From PFJX01 sp044227325 (GTDB lineage Bacteria; Pseudomonadota; Gammaproteobacteria; Burkholderiales; Thiobacillaceae), in assembly GCA_044227325.1 (NCBI GenBank), contig JBGAFI010000001.1:1-64000 (forward strand): a DNA stretch of 64,000 nucleotides. Direction: 5' to 3'. The translations under genes were made by a program, and so were the position numbers. Position 1 is the stretch's first letter, and each line of letters starts with the position of its first letter. The notes below the pieces were generated by a model. That model was not told the DNA's origin. It did not search any database and was given only the letters and a program-made list of their open reading frames with translations. This document shows, piece after piece, positions 57,483-64,000 of this stretch.

Positions 57483-58561
57483 CGGACAGGCTCCTGGCCC
57501 GTCGACGGGCCGCGCGCGCCCAGCACCGCGCGGGGGATGTCATCGAGCGCGCGTACTTCCCGCACCGCGCCCTGCTTGATGGCCTCCTTGGGCATGCCGA
57601 ACACCACGCAACTGGCCTCGTCCTGGGCGACGGTATGGGCGCCGGCGTCGAACATCTCCTTCAGGCCCCGGGCGCCGTCGTCGCCCATGCCGGTCATGAT
57701 GATGCCGGTGGCGTTGCGCCCCGCGAATTTCGCCACCGAGCGGAACAGCACGTCCACCGAGGGCTTGTGCCGGGACACCAAGGGCCCGTCCACCACCTCC
57801 ACCACATACTGGGCGCCGCTGCGCTTCAGCAGCATGTGCCGTCCGCCCGGGGCGATGAGGGCGCGGCCGGGGATCACGCGGTCGCCGTTTTTCGCTTCCC
57901 TCACCTCGAGTTCGCACAGTCCGTCCAGGCGCTCGGCGAAGGCGGCGGTGAAGCGTTCCGGCATGTGCTGGACGATGACGATGCCGGGACACAGCCGGGG
58001 CAGGCGGGTCAGCACCGCTTCCAGGGCCTGGGTGCCGCCGGTGGAGGTGCCCATGGCGACGATGCGTTCCGTGGTCTGGGCCATGGCGCCGGCGGGGGGG
58101 GTGAGAATCGCGTCGGCGCTGAGCTTGGCCGCGGTGGCGGGCATGCCGAGCCGCTTCACATTGGCGCGGGCGGCCGCCTGGATCGCGGCGGCGAGATCGT
58201 TGGATGCGTCCTGCAGAAATTGCTTCACGCCCATCTTCGGCTTGGTGATGATGCTCACCGCGCCGGCCGCCAGGGCTTGCAGCGTGGTTTCCGCGCCCTT
58301 CTCGGTCAGGGAGGAACAGATCACCACCGGCGTGGGGTGCTCAGCCATGAGTTTCTTCAGGAAGGTGATGCCGTCCATGCGCGGCATTTCCACATCCAGG
58401 GTGATCACGTCGGGCCAGGCGGATTTCATTTTCTCCATGGCGAACAGGGGGTCGGAGGCGGTGCCGATGACCTCGATGTCCGGCGCGTTCTTCAATATCT
58501 CCAGCATGACCTGGCGCACCACGGCGGAATCGTCGACGACGAAGACCTTGATCTTTTTCAC
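57479..58561 (-). CDS. cheB: chemotaxis response regulator protein-glutamate methylesterase
   Basis: A 360-residue protein with an N-terminal receiver (KKIKVFVVDDSAVVRQVM, phosphorylation Asp in VITLDVEMPRMDG, lysine near SIITKPKMG) and a C-terminal methylesterase (catalytic serine in MGTSTGGTQALEAVL, histidine in VIVQHMPERFTAAFAERL, aspartate in IIMTGMGDDGARGLKEM). It removes methyl groups from and deamidates chemoreceptors. The GTG at 58561 overlaps the cheD stop (GTGA). It is coupled at its end to the GGDEF/EAL gene. Family length and all motifs are normal. Confidence 0.95.
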   Translation of the reverse strand: MKKIKVFVVDDSAVVRQVMLEILKNAPDIEVIGTASDPLFAMEKMKSAWPDVITLDVEMPRMDGITFLKKLMAEHPTPVVICSSLTEKGAETTLQALAAGAVSIITKPKMGVKQFLQDASNDLAAAIQAAARANVKRLGMPATAAKLSADAILTPPAGAMAQTTERIVAMGTSTGGTQALEAVLTRLPRLCPGIVIVQHMPERFTAAFAERLDGLCELEVREAKNGDRVIPGRALIAPGGRHMLLKRSGAQYVVEVVDGPLVSRHKPSVDVLFRSVAKFAGRNATGIIMTGMGDDGARGLKEMFDAGAHTVAQDEASCVVFGMPKEAIKQGAVREVRALDDIPRAVLGARGPSTGQEPVR

Positions 58562-59073
58562 CAGCGCGGCTCTTGTCGCGGCGTCGTCATGGGCTGGTGC
58601 CTGAGCCAGACGTCGCCGCTCCAGACGTCGAACATCAACTTGCGGTGGCCGTCGCCGCCCACATGGCGCGCCTTCAGCGGAATATCGTGGCGGTCCAGCA
58701 GGCTCGCGGCCATTTCCAGGTTGCGTTCCCCCACATTCGCCTCGTCCCGCTGGCACTGGAGCGGAAACATGTTGGCGCCGCCGAACAGCTTGGCGTGGAA
58801 ATCCTGGGGTCGGGCACCCACTTTCTGAACATGACGCATGAGCAGCAGCATGGCTTCGTCGCCGTAGCGGCCGTCGAAATCCTGGCCCTCGGGAATCACA
58901 CCCCGGGACGGCAGCATGTAGTGGCACATGCCGCCCACCCGCAGGTGGGGATGCCAGAGGGTGATGGAGACACAGGAGCCGAGCAGGGTGACGATGCGGG
59001 TTTCCGCGTTGCCGAAGTGGAAATCGCCGGGGTGGAGAAACACCTCGACGATGCCGGCGATGGGGGCGTTCAT
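58558..59073 (-). CDS. cheD: chemoreceptor glutamine deamidase
   Basis: A 171-residue enzyme. The catalytic cysteine is in TRIVTLLGSCVSITLWHP and the histidine in GGMCHYMLPSRG; GGANMF and NLEMAASLLDRHDIPL match the CheD family. It deamidates specific glutamines in receptors and, in some species, binds CheC or CheY-P. The ATG at 59073 overlaps the cheR stop (ATGA), with GGAAG just upstream. Its order cheR-cheD-cheB is common in betaproteobacteria. Confidence 0.95.
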   Translation of the reverse strand: MNAPIAGIVEVFLHPGDFHFGNAETRIVTLLGSCVSITLWHPHLRVGGMCHYMLPSRGVIPEGQDFDGRYGDEAMLLLMRHVQKVGARPQDFHAKLFGGANMFPLQCQRDEANVGERNLEMAASLLDRHDIPLKARHVGGDGHRKLMFDVWSGDVWLRHQPMTTPRQEPRW

Positions 59074-59870
59074 GGTGACTTCCGATAAATGGCCGGTTTG
59101 ATGGGCTGCAACCCGTTCACCATGCCGGTCAGACTTTCCGAATGGCCGGAGAAGAAATAGCCGCCGGGTTTGAGCAGGGGCAACAGATTGTCCACCACCT
59201 TGCATTTCGTCGGTGGGTCGAAGTAGATCAACACGTTGCGCAGGAAGATCAGGTCGAACAGGCCCAGGCGGGGTATGGGGCCCATCAGATTCGCCTGCAG
59301 GAAACTTACCCGCTGGCGCAGGTCTTTGTCGATCAGGAACATGCCCTCCTGGGGGCCGGTGCCCTTCAGGCAATGGGTGCGCAGATAGGGCTTGGGAATG
59401 GTCTTGGCCCGGTCCATGGGATAGAGCCCGCGCCGCGCCTGCTCCAGGACCTTGGTGCTGATGTCGGAGGCGACGACTTCCCAGGACGCCGTCCGGCCCA
59501 GATGTTCCGACAGGACCATGGCGATGCTGTAGGCCTCCTCGCCGGTGGAGCTGGCCGCGCTCCAGACACGGAAATTCTGGCCGAGCGGCAGTTCCGGAAG
59601 GATGGTTTCGGCGAGATAGGCGAAATGCTGGGGTTCGCGGAAAAAGCTGGTTTCGTTGGTGGTCAGGGCGTTCAAGGCCCATTGCCGTTCTTCCTCATCC
59701 TGGCCGCTGATTCTCTTGAAGTATTCGCCGAAGCTGCGCATGCCCAGGTCGGCGATGCGTTTGGACAGCCGGCCCGTGACCAGCGCTTTCTTTTCCGACG
59801 TGAGATGGATGCCCACCGATTCGTGGAGCATGCGCCGCAGCATCTCGAATTCGGGATTGGTCAGCAGCAT
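59070..59870 (-). CDS. cheR: chemotaxis protein methyltransferase
   Basis: A 266-residue SAM-dependent enzyme methylating receptor glutamates. Its N-terminal helical domain (about 1-75) is followed by TTNETSFFREPQHFAYL, the SAM loop FRVWSAASSTGEEAYSIAMVL, VVASDISTKVLEQARRGLYP, and LFDLIFLRNVLIYFDPPTK. Its own start lacks a ribosome-binding site, but a 25-codon frame with a perfect one ends 6 nt before it, so cheR is probably translated by coupling to that short frame. Next downstream is cheD with a 4-nt overlap. Confidence 0.95.
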   Translation of the reverse strand: MLLTNPEFEMLRRMLHESVGIHLTSEKKALVTGRLSKRIADLGMRSFGEYFKRISGQDEEERQWALNALTTNETSFFREPQHFAYLAETILPELPLGQNFRVWSAASSTGEEAYSIAMVLSEHLGRTASWEVVASDISTKVLEQARRGLYPMDRAKTIPKPYLRTHCLKGTGPQEGMFLIDKDLRQRVSFLQANLMGPIPRLGLFDLIFLRNVLIYFDPPTKCKVVDNLLPLLKPGGYFFSGHSESLTGMVNGLQPIKPAIYRKSP

Positions 59871-59876
59871 GTCGCA

Positions 59877-59954
59877 TCAACTTTGGGCGTGAGCGGCCGC
59901 CACCGGGTGGGCGCAGCCGACCGGTTCCATGGCCATATTCGAATGCCCGATCAT
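59877..59954 (-). CDS. 25-residue leader-like ORF between cheW and cheR
   Basis: An ATG at 59954 is preceded by AAGGAGG with a 6-nt spacer, the best ribosome-binding site in this operon. It opens a 25-residue frame (MIGHSNMAMEPVGCAHPVAA, then AHAQS) ending in TGA only 6 nt before the cheR start. No known motif is present. It may act as a leader that supplies ribosomes to cheR, or encode a real micropeptide. Confidence 0.45.
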   Translation of the reverse strand: MIGHSNMAMEPVGCAHPVAAAHAQS

Positions 59955-59990
59955 GGATGACCTCCTTGTGTGTATCCGGCCGCGGAAAGC

Positions 59991-60536
59991 TCAGGATGTG
60001 TCCGCGGAAGATCGCATGCTTGCGTTCAATTCCCCCAGCGCGGCGAGTTCCTCCACCGAGAGGACGTGATCGACGCTGAGAATGATCACGAAACGCTCGT
60101 TGATCTTGCCCATGCCCTGGATGAAATCGGTGCGGATGCGGGCGCCGAAGGCCGGGGCGGGTTCGATGCGGCTGGCCGGGATTTCCACGACTTCGTTGAC
60201 CGCGTCCACCACCACGCCGATGTCCTGCCGCTCGTCCCCGCTCATGACCTCGATGATGACGATGCAGGTTCGGCGCGTGGCCTGGGTCGGATCGCGCCCG
60301 AAGCGGGCCGACAGGTCGATGACCGGCACCACGGCGCCGCGCAGGTTGATGACGCCGCGAATGTGCTCGGGCATCAAGGGGACCGCGGTCAGATGGCCGT
60401 ATTCGATGATCTCCTTGATGCTCAGAATGCCGATGGCGAAAACCTCGTTACCCAGCATGAAGGTCAGGTATTGCGGATTGTCCTCGGCCGCCTGGCTGAC
60501 GACGGCCGCTTTGCCGGTGGTCACAAGATTGCCCAT
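59991..60536 (-). CDS. cheW: chemotaxis coupling protein
   Basis: A 181-residue CheW-fold protein: PQYLTFMLGNEVFAIGILSIKEIIEYGHLTAVPLMPEHIRGVINLRGAVVPVIDLSARFG, then IVIIEVMSGDERQDIGVVVDAVNEVVEIPASRIEPAP, with a short Ala/Ser tail at both ends. CheW bridges receptors and CheA. A GGGAGACGGAG sequence lies just upstream of the ATG at 60536. It is 13 bp after the receptor gene and 36 bp before the 25-codon ORF. Confidence 0.96.
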   Translation of the reverse strand: MGNLVTTGKAAVVSQAAEDNPQYLTFMLGNEVFAIGILSIKEIIEYGHLTAVPLMPEHIRGVINLRGAVVPVIDLSARFGRDPTQATRRTCIVIIEVMSGDERQDIGVVVDAVNEVVEIPASRIEPAPAFGARIRTDFIQGMGKINERFVIILSVDHVLSVEELAALGELNASMRSSADTS

Positions 60537-60549
60537 GCTCCGTCTCCCT

Positions 60550-62157
60550 TCAGAACCGCACGAAATTGTGCTCGCCGGGATCGTCCTGGATCTGGGCGCG
60601 GGCGGCGCGGGCGGGCGCCGCCCGGGAGGCCGGCGTGGCGCGGGCGGTCTGCCCCGCGCCGCCGATCTTGAAGAAAGCCATGAGCTGCTGCAACTGTTCG
60701 GACTGGCCGCTCATTTCCTCGGCGGTGGCCGCCAGTTCCTCGGACGCGGAGGCGTTCTGCTGGGTGATCTGGGACAACTGGCTCATGGCCGTGTTGATCT
60801 GGGTGATGCCGGAGGACTGTTCGTTGGAGGCCGCCGCGATCTCCTGGACCAGATCGGAGGTCTTCTGGATGGAAGGCACCATCTCGTTCAGCAGGGCGCC
60901 GGCCTTCTCCGCCATCTTGACGCTGGAGCCGGCCAGTTCGCCGATCTCCTGGGCCGCGACCTGGCTGCGCTCGGCGAGCTTCCTCACCTCGGCGGCGACC
61001 ACCGCGAAACCCTTGCCGTGTTCGCCGGCGCGGGCCGCCTCGATGGCCGCGTTCAGGGCCAGCAGGTTGGTCTGGTAGGCGATGTCGTCGATGATGCCGA
61101 TCTTGTTGGCGATGGACTTCATGGCCTCGACGGTCTGGTTGACCGCGTTGCCGCCTTCCACGGCTTCCTTGGAGGACTTGGTGGCCATGCCGTCGGTGAG
61201 CTTCGCGTTCTCGGCGTTCTGATTGACGGAGGCGGACATCTGCTCGATGGAGGCGGAAGTCTCCTCCACGGAGGCGGCCTGCTCGGAAGACGCTTGCGAC
61301 AGGGACTGGGAAGTGGCGCTGATCTGCCCGGAGGCGGAAGTGAGGTTGTCGGCGGAGCCGCGCACCTCGGCGATGATCTGGGACAGTTTGCTGACCATGG
61401 CCTGCATGGCGCCGAGCAACTGGCCGGTCTCGTCCTTGCCGTCGCTTTCCAGGTTCACCGTCAGGTCGCCTTCCGCCAGACGGCTGGAGGCATCCACGGC
61501 CATGCCCAGGGGGCCGGTGATGCCGCGGGTGATCCACAGGGCGATCAGGACGGCGAATATCATGGCGCCGACGGTGATGCCGATCAGGAGGGTACGGGCG
61601 GACTGATAGGCGGCTTCCGCTTCCGTTCCCGCCTGTTTCATCAGGCTCGTCTGGTATTCGATGAGGTCGTTGATGGCCTTCGTGTAGGCGGTGGTGACGC
61701 CGCGGAATTCGCCATACATGATCTTGATGGCGCCCTCGCGGTTTCCGCTCTTGTTGGTTTCTATGAATTTGTCGAGCACGGCCACATAGGCATTGCGCGC
61801 TTCCTTCACGACATTGAGCTTTCTGATGCCTTCCTCGGACTTGATGGTCTCTTCCAACTTCTGGACGTTATCCGAAATCCTCTTGCGCGCCTCGTCGCGC
61901 CGGGCTCGCTGGTTTTCCAGTTCGGCGGGGTCGTTGATGAGGAGGACATTGCGGTTGATGCGGGCGACTTCGTTGAAGGCATCGGTGACGCTGTTGGCCC
62001 AGACCGTCTTGGGAAAACGGTCGTTCACCATCAGGTCGATGCTGTCGTTGAGGTCGCCGATGCGCAGGACGCCGACGACGGCGACCACCGCCATCAACAC
62101 GAGTACCACCGCGAAACCGCCCATCAGGCGGACACCGATTTTCAGATTCTTGAACAT
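60550..62157 (-). CDS. methyl-accepting chemotaxis protein
   Basis: A 535-residue inner-membrane receptor. The first helix (about 11-31) and the second (about 190-210) enclose a periplasmic four-helix-bundle ligand domain (4HB_MCP, about 32-189). A HAMP segment follows (ITRGITGPLGMAVDASSRLAEGDLTVNLE), then the cytoplasmic signalling hairpin with methylation helices and the tip IDDIAYQTNLLALNAAIEAARAGEHGKGFAVVAAEVRKLAERS. The end (GEHNFVRF) is preceded by an Ala/Arg-rich linker but is not the classical NWETF pentapeptide. AAGGAG lies 7 nt before the start. The ligand cannot be predicted. Confidence 0.95.
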   Translation of the reverse strand: MFKNLKIGVRLMGGFAVVLVLMAVVAVVGVLRIGDLNDSIDLMVNDRFPKTVWANSVTDAFNEVARINRNVLLINDPAELENQRARRDEARKRISDNVQKLEETIKSEEGIRKLNVVKEARNAYVAVLDKFIETNKSGNREGAIKIMYGEFRGVTTAYTKAINDLIEYQTSLMKQAGTEAEAAYQSARTLLIGITVGAMIFAVLIALWITRGITGPLGMAVDASSRLAEGDLTVNLESDGKDETGQLLGAMQAMVSKLSQIIAEVRGSADNLTSASGQISATSQSLSQASSEQAASVEETSASIEQMSASVNQNAENAKLTDGMATKSSKEAVEGGNAVNQTVEAMKSIANKIGIIDDIAYQTNLLALNAAIEAARAGEHGKGFAVVAAEVRKLAERSQVAAQEIGELAGSSVKMAEKAGALLNEMVPSIQKTSDLVQEIAAASNEQSSGITQINTAMSQLSQITQQNASASEELAATAEEMSGQSEQLQQLMAFFKIGGAGQTARATPASRAAPARAARAQIQDDPGEHNFVRF

Positions 62158-62188
62158 GCTGACTCTCCTTGTGTGAGTCTATGGACAA

Positions 62189-64000
62189 TCAAGCCGCGAG
62201 GATCGGGCGATCCACCGGGGATGCCGTGGTCCTGGCGATGAGGTTGGGGACATCCAGGATCAGGGCGACTTCGCCGCTGCCCAGGATGGTGGAACCGGCG
62301 ATGCCCTTCAGTTCCGCGAACACCGGCCCGAGGGGCTTGATCACGGTCTGGAATTCGCCCATCAGTTCGTCCACCACCAGGCCGGCGCGCTGGCCGGCGT
62401 AGCTCACCACGACGATGCTCTGGCGGCGGTGGGTAGCGGTGGTCTTGCCGGCCACGCCGAACTGCTCGCCCAGGCGCACGAAGGGCAGCACCTCGCCGCG
62501 CAGGTTCAGGTAGTCCCGGCCGGTGGCCTCGCCGGTGAGCTCGATGCATTCCTCCACCATGTCCAGGGGCACCACATAGGCCGCGTCCCCGACGCCGGTC
62601 AGGAAGCCGTCGATGATGGCGAGAGTCAGGGGCAGGCGGATGGCCAGCGTGGTGCCCTGGCCGGGCGCGCTGTCGATGTGGACGCTGCCGCGCAGGGCCT
62701 CGATGTTGCGCCGGACCACGTCCATGCCGACGCCGCGTCCGGAGATGTCGGTGATCTTTTCGGCGGTGGAGAAGCCCGCCTCGAAGATGAGCTTGTAGAT
62801 GTCCTGATCGGACAGTTCCGCGCCTTCGGCGATCAAACCTTTTTCCACCGCCTTGGCGAGGATGCGCGCCTTGTCCAGGCCGCCGCCGTCGTCGCCCACC
62901 TCGATGACGATGCTGCCGGATTCGTGGAAGGCGTTGAGGCGCACCGTGCCCTTCTCGGGTTTGCCGGCTTCCAGGCGCGCGCCGCGGGATTCGATGCCAT
63001 GGTCGATGGCGTTGCGCACCAGATGCATGAGGGGATCGCTGATCTTTTCCACCACGGTCTTGTCCAGCTCGGTCTCGGCGCCGGTGATGACCAGATCGAT
63101 GTCCTTGCCCATCTCCTTGCTGACGTCGCGCACCACACGGTGGAAGCGGTTGAAGGTCTCGCCGATCTGGACCATGCGCAGGCGCAGGGCGCCGTCGCGG
63201 ATTTCGTCCACCAGGCGGGTGATGGACGAGGTGGCCTCGAACATGGCCGTGTCCTTGGATTTCTGGGCGAGCAGGGCCGCGGAGGCGCCGGCGATGACCA
63301 GTTCGCCCACCAGATTGATGAGCTGATCCAGCTTGTCCGCGTGCACGCGGATCAGCTTGGCTTCGTGACTCTTCTTCTCGCTGACCTGAGCTTGCTTGGC
63401 GACGGCGGCTTCGACGATTTCCTGCTGCACCACGCGCTTGTCCACCAGGATTTCGCCGATGGGCGGCTGCGCGGGCGCAAGCTCGGTTTCCGGATCGACC
63501 CCCGCTTGGCCCAGCAACGTCTGGTGCGCCAATCCCTCCGCCAATTCGTCGGCGGTCAAGGCGCCGCATTTCACCAGGATTTCGCCCAGGCGCAGGGTGT
63601 CCTCGGGCAGGCTGTCGATCAGTTGGAGGTATTCGGAAACCTTGGCGTAGGGCGGCAGGATTTTGAGCAGGCACTCGTCCCGCACGAAATCGAAGACGCG
63701 TTCGATGGCGGTCTTGTCGGCCCCGCTGCGCAGGTCGATCTCGAAACCCAGATAGCAGGCCTCCGGATCCATCTCGGCGGCGGGCGGCAGGGTGTCCACC
63801 AGGGTGGTCAGATGGGCGATCTCGCCCAGGGTGGTCAGGAAGCGCAGGATGGCCAGCGGGTCCATGCCGTGTTTCATGACCTCGGCGCCGAAACGCACGG
63901 AAATATGCCAGCAGTCGTGGCCGACATCGTTGCCGCCCAGGGTTTCCACCCGGGTTTCGGCTTCGTCGATCTGTTCGGGCAGGCCCGCCTCGACGGGGAG
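62189..64000 (-). CDS. cheA: chemotaxis histidine kinase CheA, 5' end beyond the window
   Basis: The last 603 residues of CheA; the frame is open at the right edge. In order: end of an N-terminal part, two repeats resembling type II secretion ATPase N-terminal units (LGEILVKCGALTADELAEGLAHQ and IGEILVDKRVVQQEIVEAAVAKQ), the P3 dimerisation region (KLIRVHADKLDQLINLVGELVIAGA), the P4 kinase domain (HLVRNAIDHGIESR, VGDDGGGLD, FEAGFSTAEKITDISGRGVGMDVV, GTTLAIRLPLTLAII) and the CheW-like P5 domain. The Hpt histidine would lie beyond the edge. It is 31 bp upstream of the receptor gene and probably the start or early part of the chemotaxis operon. Confidence 0.95.
   Translation of the reverse strand, partial: LPVEAGLPEQIDEAETRVETLGGNDVGHDCWHISVRFGAEVMKHGMDPLAILRFLTTLGEIAHLTTLVDTLPPAAEMDPEACYLGFEIDLRSGADKTAIERVFDFVRDECLLKILPPYAKVSEYLQLIDSLPEDTLRLGEILVKCGALTADELAEGLAHQTLLGQAGVDPETELAPAQPPIGEILVDKRVVQQEIVEAAVAKQAQVSEKKSHEAKLIRVHADKLDQLINLVGELVIAGASAALLAQKSKDTAMFEATSSITRLVDEIRDGALRLRMVQIGETFNRFHRVVRDVSKEMGKDIDLVITGAETELDKTVVEKISDPLMHLVRNAIDHGIESRGARLEAGKPEKGTVRLNAFHESGSIVIEVGDDGGGLDKARILAKAVEKGLIAEGAELSDQDIYKLIFEAGFSTAEKITDISGRGVGMDVVRRNIEALRGSVHIDSAPGQGTTLAIRLPLTLAIIDGFLTGVGDAAYVVPLDMVEECIELTGEATGRDYLNLRGEVLPFVRLGEQFGVAGKTTATHRRQSIVVVSYAGQRAGLVVDELMGEFQTVIKPLGPVFAELKGIAGSTILGSGEVALILDVPNLIARTTASPVDRPILAA

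Noticed and set aside
54303..58604. Very long plus-strand open frame opposite the GGDEF/EAL and cheB genes
   Set aside because: It is an antisense shadow of high-GC coding sequence: composition is unusual (rich in G, A, H, Q), no domain is visible, and the opposite strand encodes complete, recognisable proteins.
60082..62241. 719-residue plus-strand frame opposite cheW and the receptor gene
   Set aside because: Antisense shadow; the minus strand has full CheW and MCP motifs.
1..64000. CRISPR array, prophage, tRNA or rRNA genes
   Set aside because: No regularly spaced repeats, phage structural genes or cloverleaf-forming sequences were recognised by eye. A tRNAscan/Infernal run would be decisive for RNA genes.

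Overview
The window is 64 kb of GC-rich DNA from a betaproteobacterium. The evidence is the order rplM-rpsI-argC-erpA, a two-subunit GlyQ/GlyS, betaproteobacterial-type housekeeping proteins and dense operons with many 4-nt ATGA/GTGA overlaps. Thiosulfate-oxidation genes (soxXYZ), a DsrC-family protein, an SHP/diheme cytochrome c/cytochrome b561 operon, a Wolinella-type fumarate reductase and a PEP-CTERM protein point to a facultative sulfur-oxidising, respiratory-flexible member of the Nitrosomonadales/Rhodocyclales type. The species cannot be named from sequence alone.

Layout. 1-5.1 kb: edge of an unknown gene, a PEP-CTERM protein with a sigma-54-like promoter and TGTC/GACA palindromes, a DUF2126 protein and a YuxH-type HDOD protein. 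5.4-8.7 kb: DsrC-like protein, moaC coupled to a SUMF1-fold protein, and BepA-like protease. 8.97-10.2 kb: soxXYZ behind an operator-rich promoter. 10.2-14.2 kb: metallo-hydrolase, old-yellow-enzyme reductase, thioredoxin/HEAT protein, semialdehyde dehydrogenase. 14.3-16.3 kb: four-gene cytochrome operon under an AT-rich promoter with a long inverted repeat. 16.3-28.7 kb: accessory genes (zinc ribbon, CinA-like, MFS, N-acetylglutaminylglutamine amidotransferase, SrkA kinase, FlaG-like, NERD helicase, TlpA-like, MltB, OsmC, YdcF). 28.8-33.7 kb: core genes rplM, rpsI, argC, erpA, yacG, rpiA, ilvA. 34.3-43.4 kb: regulators (PAS-LuxR, Crp-family, OmpR/EnvZ-like pair), cca, NDUFA9-like protein, Slt, envelope proteins. 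43.8-49.4 kb: glyQS, a diguanylate cyclase, gmhB, plsC. 49.4-53 kb: frdCAB. 54.2-64 kb: minus-strand chemotaxis operon cheA-mcp-cheW-(25-codon ORF)-cheR-cheD-cheB ending in a heme-sensor GGDEF/EAL protein.

How the genes work together. Two redox themes recur: periplasmic c-type cytochromes (Sox, SHP/DHC) and anaerobic fumarate respiration. A heme-binding sensor domain on the c-di-GMP enzyme, placed inside the chemotaxis operon, suggests that redox or gas sensing is tied to motility. The most unusual points are the DsrC homologue without its C-terminal cysteine, a low-GC patch inside glyS, a palindromic repeat translated as the tail of FrdC, a long inverted repeat covering the start codon of the histidine kinase, and the promoter structures of the cytochrome, sox, erpA and PEP-CTERM genes. 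I found no tRNA, rRNA, CRISPR array, intact insertion sequence or prophage.
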